Source of the DNA: an uncultured Saprospiraceae bacterium
Lineage (GTDB): Bacteria; Bacteroidota; Bacteroidia; Chitinophagales; Saprospiraceae
NCBI GenBank assembly: GCA_937923465.1
Contig: CALDUB010000449.1
Coordinates: 1-32,672 of the forward strand
Direction: 5' to 3'
Length of the DNA stretch: 32,672 nucleotides
The notes under the pieces were generated by a model, which saw nothing but the letters and a program-made list of their open reading frames with translations, had not been told where the DNA came from and searched no databases. A program made the translations under genes and the position numbers. Positions 15,259 to 25,343 of the stretch are shown piece by piece. Position 1 is the stretch's first letter; the number at the start of each line of letters is the position of its first letter.

Positions 15259-16764
15259 ATGAAAAAATATCTTTTTTTATTCTTTATCGCTTTATCAGTA
15301 GGTTCATGTACGGACTTAACGGAAGAGCTCCGCGAGGATCTTCCAGAAACTGAAAAGCCTGATCCAACTGCATTATTGCAGAGTGTTTATAGTTCAATGA
15401 TTTTGCCTTACCAAGACCAGTCTAGACTTTGGGCTGCTCAAGAGCATACTGGTGATGCAGTACTAGGACCCACTCGTGGTGGTGACTGGGATGATAACGG
15501 TATCTGGAGAAGTCTTCACAACCACTCTTGGGATGCAGACCACGATTTCTTACGTGGTACATTCAGTGAGTTACTTCAAATCGTTTTTGCAACTACTAAC
15601 TTGTTACAATTTGAGCCTACTGCTGATGTAGCAGCACAATCTCGTATGATTAGAGCTTTTGCAGTTAGTTCTGTGTTAGACGGTTGGGGACAAGTACCTT
15701 ACAGACAAGAGGGAACTTCTCTTTTAGAAGATGCAAGTGTATTAAGTTCACAAGAAGCAATTGATTTAATTCTTTCTGAGGTGGATGCTATCATGGCTGA
15801 TTTGCCAGCTGCACCAGTAAATCGTGCAAACAAAGATGCTGCTAAAGTTTTGAAGATGAAAACTCTTCTAAACAAAGGTATGTACCTTAATAGAGCTGCA
15901 CCGACTTTTGATGCTGGTGATATGAATGCTGTAATTGCTCTTGCTGATGAAATCATCAACAGTGGCAGCTACTCTTTGGCTACTAACTACTACGATAACT
16001 TCGCACCTAACAATGATGCAATCTCTACAGAAAACATCTGGACTGCTGAAAACGTAGGTGGTGTAAATGGTGGAGCAGGTAATAGCGTAAGATCAAGATG
16101 GTTCTGTTCTTTACACTATAACCAAAACCCTTCTGGATGGAATGGTTTTGCTACTTTAGGTGATTTCTACTCTGCGTTTGATGATGATGACCTTCGTAAA
16201 GGTGCAGAATACGCAGGTATGACAGAAGTATCTGGTATCAGAGCAGGTTTCCTTGTTGGACAACAAGTTGACCAAGAAGGTAATGCATTGGAAGACAGAA
16301 ATGGTAATCCATTAGCATTTACTCCAGAGGTTGCATTGTCTGAGACTGGTTCTAACCTAGAAGTAACAGGTATCCGTGTTGTTAAGTACCCAATTGATTA
16401 TAACAATGGTGACAACGTTGATAACGATTATGTTTACTACCGTTATGCTGACGTTCTTATGATGAAAGCTGAGGCATTGATGAGAAATGGTGACTCTGCT
16501 GGAGCATTAGCTATTGTTAATGAAATCAGAGCTTCACGTGGTACTTCTGCATTATCTTCTATCGATGCAGACATCATGATTGCAGAAAGAGGTAGAGAAT
16601 TTTACTGGGAAGGTTTCAGAAGAACTGATTTACTTCGTTTTGGTAAGTTCTTAGATGCATGGCAAGAAAAAGGTGGTGCTTCAGGTTCGGAAAGATTAGT
16701 TTTCCCGATTCCTTCAGGTTCATTGGCTTCAAACCCTAACCTAAAGCAAAACGACGGTTACTAA
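15259..16764 (+). CDS. susD: SusD/RagB-family outer-membrane lipoprotein
   Basis: The 501-residue protein has a lipoprotein signal peptide with lipobox VGSC (Cys17). The SusD plan is clear: an N-terminal helical/TPR-like part (LLQSVYSSMI, RMIRAFAVSSVLDGWGQVPY, AAKVLKMKTLLNKGMYLNRAAPTF) and a C-terminal part with YYRYADVLMMKAEALMRNGD, ALAIVNEIRASRGT and EREFYWEGFRRTDLLRFGKF-like sequence. It should cap the SusC barrel at the cell surface and bind the sugar. It follows susC after 70 bp containing a hairpin, and a strong terminator comes after it, so susC-susD is a self-contained unit. Confidence 0.95.
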   Translation: MKKYLFLFFIALSVGSCTDLTEELREDLPETEKPDPTALLQSVYSSMILPYQDQSRLWAAQEHTGDAVLGPTRGGDWDDNGIWRSLHNHSWDADHDFLRGTFSELLQIVFATTNLLQFEPTADVAAQSRMIRAFAVSSVLDGWGQVPYRQEGTSLLEDASVLSSQEAIDLILSEVDAIMADLPAAPVNRANKDAAKVLKMKTLLNKGMYLNRAAPTFDAGDMNAVIALADEIINSGSYSLATNYYDNFAPNNDAISTENIWTAENVGGVNGGAGNSVRSRWFCSLHYNQNPSGWNGFATLGDFYSAFDDDDLRKGAEYAGMTEVSGIRAGFLVGQQVDQEGNALEDRNGNPLAFTPEVALSETGSNLEVTGIRVVKYPIDYNNGDNVDNDYVYYRYADVLMMKAEALMRNGDSAGALAIVNEIRASRGTSALSSIDADIMIAERGREFYWEGFRRTDLLRFGKFLDAWQEKGGASGSERLVFPIPSGSLASNPNLKQNDGY

Positions 16765-16842
16765 ACCAAGTTTACTTTAAGTTTTAAGTTTAAGTGGTTT
16801 GTCAAATGTAATAATTGATAGACTACTCATGACATCTTAATG

Positions 16843-16894
16843 AATAAGCAGCTTCATTGTGGATGAAAATCCATAATGAAGTTGTTTATTTTTT
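16843..16894 (+). terminator. terminator after susD
   Basis: A long stem joins 16843-16864 (AATAAGCAGCTTCATTGTGGAT) in outline to 16869-16890 with a GAAA loop and two or three mismatches. T residues follow. It separates susCD from the genes starting at 16997. Confidence 0.85.
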
Positions 16895-16996
16895 AAGCAC
16901 TTCTATCGATAAGAATTTTAGATTTTATCCTCTTCTCTTTCTCTATTTTCTTCGTGCTTAACCAATTTTTACTGTTAAATAGTTTAAAAATCAAAA

Positions 16997-19900
16997 ATGT
17001 TTTTGAGAAAGCTGCCTATACTTTTTGCATTTTTATTTCTCCTCTTCCTAACAAGTTGTCAAGAGGAATCCAATAAAGATTATCTATTTTCTGTTGTCTC
17101 ATCCGATAAGTCTAATATTGAGTTTTCTAATGACTTACCTATCGAAATAGATTTAAATATTTTCAACTACATGTATTACTACAACGGTGGCGGTGTCGCT
17201 GTTGGAGATTTGAACAATGATGATTTAATTGATATTATTCTTTCTTCTAACCTAGAGAAAGAAGCGGTTTATATCAATAAGGGAAATTTACAATTTGAGG
17301 ATGTCAGTGCTGTCTCAAAAGTGGATGGTGGCGAAAAAAGCTGGACAACAGGCGTTGCTTTGGCAGATATAAATCAAGATGGATTTTTAGATATCTATCT
17401 CTCACAAGTGGGAGATTATCGAGAACTTGATTCTAACAACAAATTATTCATCTGTCAAGGTTTAGATGAAAATAACAATCCTCTATACAAAGAAGAGGCT
17501 GAAAAATATGGTCTAGACTTTAAAGGGTTTAGTACGCAAGCGGGATTTTTTGATTACGATTTAGATGGTGATTTAGACCTTTTCTTAATGAATCACTCTT
17601 TGCATCACAATGGTACATTTGGGCAGAGAAAAGAATTTTTAGGTACTTACGACCTCAAGTCTGGCGACAGACTCTACCGAAATGATAATAACTCTTTTGT
17701 TGATGTAACGAAAGAATCTGGTATTCATAGCAATGTTATTGGATACGGACTTGGATTGGCATTTGGTGATTTGAATAATGACGGCTATCCAGATATTTAT
17801 GTGGGAAATGATTTCCACGAAAACGATTATCTCTACATCAATCAAGGTGACGGGACATTTATAGACAAGGCTGAAAGCCAAGTAAAACATACGAGTCGAT
17901 TCTCAATGGGAGTCGATATTGCAGATGTAAACGCGGACGGATATCAAGATATCGTCTCACTTGATATGCTACCCGAAGACCCATTTATTCTGAAATCTTC
18001 AGAAGGGGAGGATGCATTAGGTATTTTCAATTTTAAGTTAGGTTATGGCTACAATCACCAATACGCCAAAAATGCTTTACAACTCAATCAAGGAAACGGT
18101 ACTTTTAAAGAGATAGCATCTTACGCAGGTGTTCATGCGACAGATTGGTCTTGGTCGCCCTTGTTATTTGATTTTGATATGGACGGTCAGAAAGACTTGT
18201 TTATTTCTAATGGTATTCCTAAAAGGATGAATGACATTGACTATATTAATTTTATCTCTGGTCATGATATTCAATACAAAATACAGACGAATCATTTAGA
18301 GAAAAATGATTTAAGTGCACTAGAAAAAATACCAGAAATCAAACTACCTAATAAATTTTACTTAGGAGGGAACGATAGTAAATTCGAGGACCTGAAGGAT
18401 ATTATTCAAAATCAGGACATCAGTTATTCTAATAGTGCAGCCTATGCCGATTTTGATAATGATGGAGATTTTGATTTGATTTGTAATAATATAAATCAAA
18501 AGGCATTTTTGTATGAAAACAACTCGAAAGGCAAGGAAAGTGTACGCATAAAATTAAAAGGAAGTAAAGCCAATCCAGACGGTATTGGTTCAAAGATTAT
18601 TTCTTACTACAAAGGACAAGCGAAAGTTCAAGAATATTATTCTACCAGAGGTTTTCAATCTTCTATGTTAGCTCAAATTATTATTCCAAAAGCAGATTTG
18701 GACTCGGTTCAACTTATCTGGAATACTGGAGAAACAGAAACGAAAGCTTATACAGAAGGAGAAGGCAGTGCCGTATCATTTGAGTATTCAAATAGCCTTC
18801 CAAAGCATACATTCACAAACGAGATTCAGGATATTGACTTAGAGGATATTACAGAAGCATCTGGTGTTTCTCATAGTCACAAAGAGAATCCTTTTATTGA
18901 GTTTAATCGGGAGCCACTTATTCCATTTAGTAATTCGACGGACGGACCAGCCTTGGCAGTCGGGGACATTAATAATGATGGATTAGATGACTTTTTCACA
19001 GGCTCTGCAAAGCGTAAGAGAAACAAACTCTATATTCAACAGTCTAACGGGACGTTTATCGAAAAAGCTTTACAAGGAGCTGAAAAGGATAGTATTTATG
19101 AAGAGGTTGATGCGGTTTTTGCGGATTTGGATGGGGATGGTTTTAAAGAACTCATCATCGCGACTGGAGGAAATGAATACCGACTAAATAGCGAATTTAC
19201 AAAACCTATTCTTTACAAAAACAATCAAGGTAATTTAGTTCGAAATGTAGACGCTTTTGAAAAATTTCATACAACGGCATCTTGTGTTGTTGCAGAGGAT
19301 ATGGACAATGACGGAGACATTGATTTGTTCTTCGGTGGACGTGCGACACCTTGGGATTATGGGATAATACCACAGAGCTTTTTACTCGAAAATGATGGCA
19401 AAGGTAACTTTACGGATGTCAGTGAAAAGTGGTTGTCAGGTTTAAGTCGTATTGGTTTTGTACGAGATGCAGAATGGGCGGATATGAATGGAGACAACAT
19501 CAAAGACTTGGTGATTGCACTAGAGTGGGAAGGTATCAAAGTTCTTTATAATGACTATTCGACATTTGAAGAAGGAAACCTTACGGAATTGAAAGGCTGG
19601 TGGAATAATTTGGTAGTGGAAGATGTGGACGATGATGGAGATTTAGATGTTTTTGCGGGTAATTTAGGAGAAAATTCTCGCCTTAAGTTAAGTGATAATC
19701 AAACCGTCAAAATGTACTTTAACGATTTTGATGACAATGAAAAGAAGGAACAAATTCTCAGTTATTATGTAGATGGCAAGGAGATACCTTTTAATAGCTT
19801 TGCCGAACTCGAAAAGCAGATGCCTGCTCTCAAAAAGAAGTATCTATACGCGAAAGACTTTGCGCGCGCAGACATTGCAGATATTTTTGGAAAGGAGAAA

Positions 19901-20296
19901 ATGGCAAAGGCAACTGTGTTTGAAGCGAATTATTTTAAAAGCAGTTTGTTTTTGAATGATGGTAAAGGCAATTTTAGCCTTGCTGACTTACCAATCGATA
20001 TGCAATATACTTCTTACTGTGCGGGTTGGTTTGGCGATGTGAATGGAGACGGAAAAACGGATTTGGTTCCAGGAGGTAACTTCTACAATTGTAATGTACA
20101 AATGGGTAGATATGATGCTGAAAACGGTTCCGTTTTGTTAAATAATGGAGAGAATAAATTTACGTATCTCAATATGAAAAATTCCCCGTTAAAAGGGCAA
20201 GTAAAATATATAAAACCTATTACTATCAAGGACCAGAAAGCAATTATTGTTGCTCAGAATAATGGTCCTTTGAAAATTTTAAAAGTCGCTCAATAG
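16997..20296 (+). CDS. FG-GAP/VCBS-repeat ASPIC/UnbV lipoprotein (first of a tandem pair)
   Basis: The 1099-residue protein has lipobox LTSC (Cys21). It carries at least a dozen FG-GAP/VCBS repeats, each with a calcium-loop-like motif (VGDLNNDDLIDI, LADINQDGFLDIYL, FDYDLDGDLDLFL, FGDLNNDGYPDIYV, VEDVDDDGDLDVFAG). They are arranged as two beta-propeller-like blocks, one before and one after an ASPIC/UnbV domain (~515-585, with STRGFQSS). This is the CRTAC1-like plan common in Bacteroidota next to SusCD pairs. The enzyme activity, if any, is unknown; surface glycan binding is the usual guess. It stands 232 bp after susD behind a terminator and heads a run of same-strand genes. It is a diverged duplicate of the next gene. 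Confidence 0.9.
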   Translation: MFLRKLPILFAFLFLLFLTSCQEESNKDYLFSVVSSDKSNIEFSNDLPIEIDLNIFNYMYYYNGGGVAVGDLNNDDLIDIILSSNLEKEAVYINKGNLQFEDVSAVSKVDGGEKSWTTGVALADINQDGFLDIYLSQVGDYRELDSNNKLFICQGLDENNNPLYKEEAEKYGLDFKGFSTQAGFFDYDLDGDLDLFLMNHSLHHNGTFGQRKEFLGTYDLKSGDRLYRNDNNSFVDVTKESGIHSNVIGYGLGLAFGDLNNDGYPDIYVGNDFHENDYLYINQGDGTFIDKAESQVKHTSRFSMGVDIADVNADGYQDIVSLDMLPEDPFILKSSEGEDALGIFNFKLGYGYNHQYAKNALQLNQGNGTFKEIASYAGVHATDWSWSPLLFDFDMDGQKDLFISNGIPKRMNDIDYINFISGHDIQYKIQTNHLEKNDLSALEKIPEIKLPNKFYLGGNDSKFEDLKDIIQNQDISYSNSAAYADFDNDGDFDLICNNINQKAFLYENNSKGKESVRIKLKGSKANPDGIGSKIISYYKGQAKVQEYYSTRGFQSSMLAQIIIPKADLDSVQLIWNTGETETKAYTEGEGSAVSFEYSNSLPKHTFTNEIQDIDLEDITEASGVSHSHKENPFIEFNREPLIPFSNSTDGPALAVGDINNDGLDDFFTGSAKRKRNKLYIQQSNGTFIEKALQGAEKDSIYEEVDAVFADLDGDGFKELIIATGGNEYRLNSEFTKPILYKNNQGNLVRNVDAFEKFHTTASCVVAEDMDNDGDIDLFFGGRATPWDYGIIPQSFLLENDGKGNFTDVSEKWLSGLSRIGFVRDAEWADMNGDNIKDLVIALEWEGIKVLYNDYSTFEEGNLTELKGWWNNLVVEDVDDDGDLDVFAGNLGENSRLKLSDNQTVKMYFNDFDDNEKKEQILSYYVDGKEIPFNSFAELEKQMPALKKKYLYAKDFARADIADIFGKEKMAKATVFEANYFKSSLFLNDGKGNFSLADLPIDMQYTSYCAGWFGDVNGDGKTDLVPGGNFYNCNVQMGRYDAENGSVLLNNGENKFTYLNMKNSPLKGQVKYIKPITIKDQKAIIVAQNNGPLKILKVAQ

Positions 20297-20343
20297 ATAA
20301 ATTGGTAAACCTACTTTTATTATTGAACCTTAAAATCGCTTAG

Positions 20344-23300
20344 GTGCTGTACAAAACTACATATTACATCTGTTTCTTCGTCTTTCTCTTTTCTTTTTCT
20401 GCTTGTCAGAAGGAAACAAAGGACGAGGTCCATCCTGTGGAATACACAGGGGCTACTTTATTTACGGAGTTGGAAAAGGAAGAATCAGGCTTGGATTTTA
20501 CAAATAACATTGTCAATACAGCAGATTTCAATATTTTCAATTATCGAAATTATTATAATGGGGGAGGAGTTGCGATTGGTGATATAAATAATGATGGCTT
20601 ATCAGATGTGTATCTGACTGCCAATCTTGGAGAGAATAAATTGTTCTTAAATAAGGGCAATTTGCAATTTGAAGATATTTCGGAATCAGCAGGAATTACC
20701 CTGTCAGAGAAGTGGAGTACAGGCGTGACGATGATTGATATTAATGCAGATGGATTACTGGATATTTATGTGTGTAATGCAGGGGCAAAAAAAGGGACAG
20801 ACCAAAAGAATTCCTTGTTTATCAATCAAGGGAATAACACATTTATAGACGAAGCCAATATTTATCAGTTAGACCAAAACGACTATTCTACGCACGCTGC
20901 TTTTTTCGATTATGACTTAGATGGTGACCTTGATGTGTATTTATTAAACAATAGTTTTATTCCCGTCAATACGCTTAATTACAGCAATAAAAGAGATTTA
21001 CGCGCGGAAGATTGGCCCGTGGCTGATTTTCTAAAAGGCGGGGGAGACCGACTGCTTAGAAATGACAAAGGTGTGTTTACTGATGTGAGTGAAGCAGCTG
21101 GTATTTACGGTAGTTTGATAGGTTTTGGTTTGGGGGCAACGATTGGCGATGTCAATAATGATAATCTACCTGATATCTATGTATCTAATGATTTTTTCGA
21201 GAGAGATTATCTTTATATCAATCAAGGAGATGGTACGTTTTCTGAGGAATTAGAGAAACGCATTAACCACATTTCTCACTCGTCTATGGGGGCAGATATG
21301 GCAGATATCAATAATGACGGAAGCCCAGAGATTTTCGTGACGGATATGTTGCCAGATGATGAATATAGATTAAAAACAACGACGACTTTTGATAACATCA
21401 ACATCAAAAAAATAAAGACCCAAAATGGTTTTTACAATCAATACATGCACAATACGATGCAGTTGAATAGCGGGTCAGGAGAATTTAAAGAAATAGCATT
21501 TTACGCAGATGTAGCGGCTTCTGATTGGAGTTGGGGCGCGTTGATGTTTGACGGCGATAACGATGGCTTTAATGATTTATTCGTTTGTAACGGAATTTTA
21601 AATGATGTCATCGACCAAGATTTTATTGATTTTTTCGCCAATGATATTATTCAAAAAATGGTATTAAGTGGCACAAAGGGAAAAGTAGATTCTATCATCT
21701 CTCGGATGCCTTCTCAACCTCTTGTCAATAAGTTTTACAGAAATAATGGTAATCTAAGATTTGAAGAGCAATCACAAAAAACTGGTTTTAACAAAGCGAC
21801 TTTTTCTAATGGTGCTGCTTACGGTGATTTAGATAATGATGGTGATTTGGACTTAGTCGTCAACAATGTCAATCAACCCGCTCAACTCTTTAAAAATAAT
21901 AGCAAAAACGCCTTTGCTGGCATTACGCTTAGTTATAAAGGACAGAATAAATTTGCGGTAGGTTCAAAGGTTTACGTGCATCAAGAGAGTTCCATTTTCT
22001 TCAAGGAATTAATTCCGTCGAGAGGTTTTCAGTCGTCGATAGACTATAAAATGGTGTTTGGTTTGGGACAGAATGAGCAAGTAGATTCTGTCGTAGTTGT
22101 CTGGCCAAATCAAAAGTATCAGACATTTAAAAACGTTTCAGCAGGAACATACAATTCATTAGTCTACGACTCCAACAAAACCTATAAAGGACAGAATACT
22201 AATAAAGCTATAAAACCACTATTTACGCGTGTGAAACATGACTTTCAAGCACACGAAGAAGATGATTATATAGATTTTTACTACGAAAGAAATATCCCTA
22301 CAGAGATATCAAAAGAAGGACCTTGCGTTGCCAAAGGTGATTTTGACGGAGACGGATTAGAAGATTTATACATTGGTGGTGCGACGAATCAAACGCCTAT
22401 TTTATATCGAAATACAGGAGAAAAATACGTCCCTCAGCAAGTCGAATACTTCGCAAAATTTAAAGCATTTGAAGATACCGAAGCAGTATTTTTTGACGCA
22501 GACGGTGACGGCGACCAAGATTTGATAGTAGGTAGTGGAGGAAATAATGTCACTTACAACAAAAGAGCTTTTCGAGATAGATTGTATATCAATACGAATG
22601 GCAAATTTGAAATTAACTTTAATGCCTTACCAAAAGTTGCTTTAAATACTTCAAAAATTATCCCTTTTGATATTGACAATGACGGTGATTTAGATTTGTT
22701 TGTAGGCAAGCGTTCTCTGCCCGGAGAGTATGGTGTTAGTCCCGGTAGTTATATCTATGCCAATGACGGCAAAGGGCAATTTTTTGATGTAACGAAAGAG
22801 GTTGTTCCTGAATTGTCTCTGGCGGGAATGGTGACAGATGCTGTTTGGGCGGACATATTACCAAATGAAGGTAAAGAGTTAATATTAGTAGGGGAGTGGA
22901 TGTCTCCTAAGATTTTATCTTTTGACGGTAGAAAATTCAATATCATTCCTTCTAAGTTGGACGAATACTCAGGTTGGTGGCAATCCGTCACTTCAATAGA
23001 CATTGATAAGGACGGCAACAATGATTTAGTTCTTGGAAATATCGGAGAAAATTTCTCCTTAAAAGCGAGTCAAGAATCTCCGCTATTCCTATGGATTAAT
23101 GACTTTGATGATAACGGTGCGGTTGAAAAATTGATTACTACAAGAAAAGACGGCAAAGACAGGACTGTATTTGTAAAAAGAGATTTGACAGACCAAATGC
23201 CAGGTTTAAAGAAGAAAAACCTTTTACACTCTGAGTTCGCAACAAAAGGTTTAGTGGATTTATTTAGCAAAGAAATTATAGAGCGCTCGGTCGTCAAGAA

Positions 23301-23682
23301 AGCCAACTATATGAGTTCTATTATCGTGATGAATGACGGTAATGGTAATTTTGAAATCAAGAAATTAAATCCTGAAGCACAATTATCTTCGATTAATGTC
23401 TTACACAATTATGATGTCAATAAGGACGGTTTTGAAGACTTAATAGTAGGCGGAAATAATGAATATTTATTACCTCAGTTTTCATCGATTGATGCTTGTT
23501 CAGGCAAGATTTTATTGAATGACAATGGCAAAGGATTTAAAGTAATAGAAGGTCTGTCATCCGGATTAGATAATGCGGGCGTTGTCCGAAATATTGAAAT
23601 GATTGATTACAAAGGAGAACCACATGTGCTGTTTTTGATTAATGATAAGGCGCCTGAATTGTATAAGTTGAGTGCAGAGTAA
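20344..23682 (+). CDS. FG-GAP/VCBS-repeat ASPIC/UnbV lipoprotein (second of a tandem pair)
   Basis: The 1112-residue protein has the same plan as its upstream neighbour. The lipobox is FSAC (Cys21), followed by TADFNIFNYRNYYNGGGVAI and FG-GAP loops (IGDINNDGLSDVYL, MIDINADGLLDIYV, FFDYDLDGDLDVYL, YGDLDNDGDLDLVV). An ASPIC/UnbV domain with PSRGFQSS lies at ~525-600, then a second propeller block. The frame opens with GTG at 20344. This start is chosen because it gives a complete signal peptide with Cys at the same position (21) as the paralogue, and no ATG fits. It lies 47 bp after the first copy without a terminator, so both are probably one transcript. Tandem duplication with strong divergence is inferred. 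Function is unproven; carbohydrate capture on the cell surface is plausible. Confidence 0.9.
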   Translation: MLYKTTYYICFFVFLFSFSACQKETKDEVHPVEYTGATLFTELEKEESGLDFTNNIVNTADFNIFNYRNYYNGGGVAIGDINNDGLSDVYLTANLGENKLFLNKGNLQFEDISESAGITLSEKWSTGVTMIDINADGLLDIYVCNAGAKKGTDQKNSLFINQGNNTFIDEANIYQLDQNDYSTHAAFFDYDLDGDLDVYLLNNSFIPVNTLNYSNKRDLRAEDWPVADFLKGGGDRLLRNDKGVFTDVSEAAGIYGSLIGFGLGATIGDVNNDNLPDIYVSNDFFERDYLYINQGDGTFSEELEKRINHISHSSMGADMADINNDGSPEIFVTDMLPDDEYRLKTTTTFDNINIKKIKTQNGFYNQYMHNTMQLNSGSGEFKEIAFYADVAASDWSWGALMFDGDNDGFNDLFVCNGILNDVIDQDFIDFFANDIIQKMVLSGTKGKVDSIISRMPSQPLVNKFYRNNGNLRFEEQSQKTGFNKATFSNGAAYGDLDNDGDLDLVVNNVNQPAQLFKNNSKNAFAGITLSYKGQNKFAVGSKVYVHQESSIFFKELIPSRGFQSSIDYKMVFGLGQNEQVDSVVVVWPNQKYQTFKNVSAGTYNSLVYDSNKTYKGQNTNKAIKPLFTRVKHDFQAHEEDDYIDFYYERNIPTEISKEGPCVAKGDFDGDGLEDLYIGGATNQTPILYRNTGEKYVPQQVEYFAKFKAFEDTEAVFFDADGDGDQDLIVGSGGNNVTYNKRAFRDRLYINTNGKFEINFNALPKVALNTSKIIPFDIDNDGDLDLFVGKRSLPGEYGVSPGSYIYANDGKGQFFDVTKEVVPELSLAGMVTDAVWADILPNEGKELILVGEWMSPKILSFDGRKFNIIPSKLDEYSGWWQSVTSIDIDKDGNNDLVLGNIGENFSLKASQESPLFLWINDFDDNGAVEKLITTRKDGKDRTVFVKRDLTDQMPGLKKKNLLHSEFATKGLVDLFSKEIIERSVVKKANYMSSIIVMNDGNGNFEIKKLNPEAQLSSINVLHNYDVNKDGFEDLIVGGNNEYLLPQFSSIDACSGKILLNDNGKGFKVIEGLSSGLDNAGVVRNIEMIDYKGEPHVLFLINDKAPELYKLSAE

Positions 23683-23729
23683 TTAAGTATAGAAGTAGGT
23701 ACAAACGAAACCACTAAAAACAAATAATC

Positions 23730-25325
23730 ATGAAATACAATTTACTATTAATTGTCTTGCTTCTTGTCTCTTGTAATAAGAACACCAATTCAGAATCACC
23801 TCCTGAAACAGTAACTACAGAAGTCGTGAAATTTAAGACTTTCCCAACTCCAGATGAGCTGTACCCCGACTTATTTATTGCGGTACAAATGGGAGACGTT
23901 TTTCCAGATAGCAAGACATTTGTAGATTGCACAGCTAAATTTCCTGCTGATAAAATCAACGCAAATTATCAAGCAGCTTTAAAAAATGAAAATTTTGAGT
24001 GGTCGAACTTCGTAAAAGAAAACTTCGAAATTCCACCTTCTATTTCTTCTGATTTTAAGTCTGACCCAACAAAATCGGCAGCAGAACATGTCACTTCTTT
24101 GTGGCCCATTTTGACTAGAAAAGCAGATAAAGCTAGTGAATTGAGTACTTTAATTCCTTTACCTAAAGATTATGTCGTGCCTGGCGGTCGCTTTAGAGAA
24201 GTCTATTATTGGGATAGTTATTTTACTATGTTGGGTTTGGTGGAAGACGGAGAATTTGAGATGATTGAGAACATCCTAGATAATTTTGCGCATTTGATTA
24301 ACACCATTGGACATATCCCTAATGGAAATAGAGTTTACTACCAAACACGCTCACAACCACCGTTTTTCTCGCAAATGGTCAAACTATTAGCAGATGAAAA
24401 AGGAGAAGAGGTTTATAAACAATATGCAGATGCACTGAAAAAAGAGTATCAATTTTGGATGAATCGCGCTGGAAATAGTCCTCCTGCTTTTGAGCACACA
24501 GTTGTAACTGAAACAGGTGTTCTTAATCGCTATTACGACAAAGGAGACAATCCAAGGCAAGAGTCTTACAAAGAGGATTACAATCTCGTGCAAGAGAACA
24601 AAGGAGGAGAGAAAATGTATCGAGATTTGAGGTCGGGCGCAGAGTCTGGTTGGGATTATAGCTCAAGATGGTTTGCTGACGGTCAGAATATGGGGACTAT
24701 CGAAACGACAGATATTTTGCCTTTAGATTTGAATGCTTTGCTATATGGATTAGAAGATATTTTAGTGAAATTAGAAGCAAAGGATTCTGATTTTTCCAAG
24801 ACTCTAACTGCAAGTATGGCAAACAGAAAAGCTTTCATTTCTACAATGTGTAAAAGTGAAGACGGCTCATTTGAAGATTACAACTGGACGACACAAAAAC
24901 TCTGTGGTAAAAAGTCATTAGCGATGATGTATCCATTATATTTTAAAATGGTGAGTCAAGAAGAAGCAGATGCCGTGGCAGACTACGTTAAGGCAAATTT
25001 CTTGAAACCAGGAGGCGTTGTCTCAACTATATACAATACAGGACAGCAGTGGGATGCTCCCAACGGTTGGGCGCCATTACAATGGATGACAGTAATTGGA
25101 TTAGATAATTATGGTCACAAAGACTTGGCAAAAACTATTGCTTCTCGTTGGATTGCTATCAATGAAAAAGTATATAAATCTACAGGCAAGTTTGTAGAAA
25201 AATATAATGTTGAAGACTTAAGCTTAGAAGCTGGCGGCGGCGAATATCCCGTACAAGACGGATTTGGCTGGAGTAATGGCGTCTATCTTGGTCTAAAAGC
25301 CTATTTAACTGACAACCACAAGTAA
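23730..25325 (+). CDS. treA: GH37 trehalase, lipoprotein
   Basis: The 531-residue protein has lipobox LVSC (Cys15), so it is lipid-anchored outside the inner membrane. Both trehalase signatures are present: PGGRFREVYYWDSYF (about 151-165) and QWDAPNGWAP (about 440-449). The catalytic acid is expected in SGAESGWD (Asp about 309, close to its position in E. coli TreA). The catalytic base should be the glutamate in GGGEYPVQDGFGWSNG near the C-terminus. It should split trehalose to two glucoses in the periplasm or at the cell surface. It lies 47 bp after the second VCBS gene and 18 bp before the GH13 gene. This is the strongest clue to the substrate of the whole locus. Confidence 0.94.
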   Translation: MKYNLLLIVLLLVSCNKNTNSESPPETVTTEVVKFKTFPTPDELYPDLFIAVQMGDVFPDSKTFVDCTAKFPADKINANYQAALKNENFEWSNFVKENFEIPPSISSDFKSDPTKSAAEHVTSLWPILTRKADKASELSTLIPLPKDYVVPGGRFREVYYWDSYFTMLGLVEDGEFEMIENILDNFAHLINTIGHIPNGNRVYYQTRSQPPFFSQMVKLLADEKGEEVYKQYADALKKEYQFWMNRAGNSPPAFEHTVVTETGVLNRYYDKGDNPRQESYKEDYNLVQENKGGEKMYRDLRSGAESGWDYSSRWFADGQNMGTIETTDILPLDLNALLYGLEDILVKLEAKDSDFSKTLTASMANRKAFISTMCKSEDGSFEDYNWTTQKLCGKKSLAMMYPLYFKMVSQEEADAVADYVKANFLKPGGVVSTIYNTGQQWDAPNGWAPLQWMTVIGLDNYGHKDLAKTIASRWIAINEKVYKSTGKFVEKYNVEDLSLEAGGGEYPVQDGFGWSNGVYLGLKAYLTDNHK

Positions 25326-25343
25326 AACGTATTTCAATTTAAA

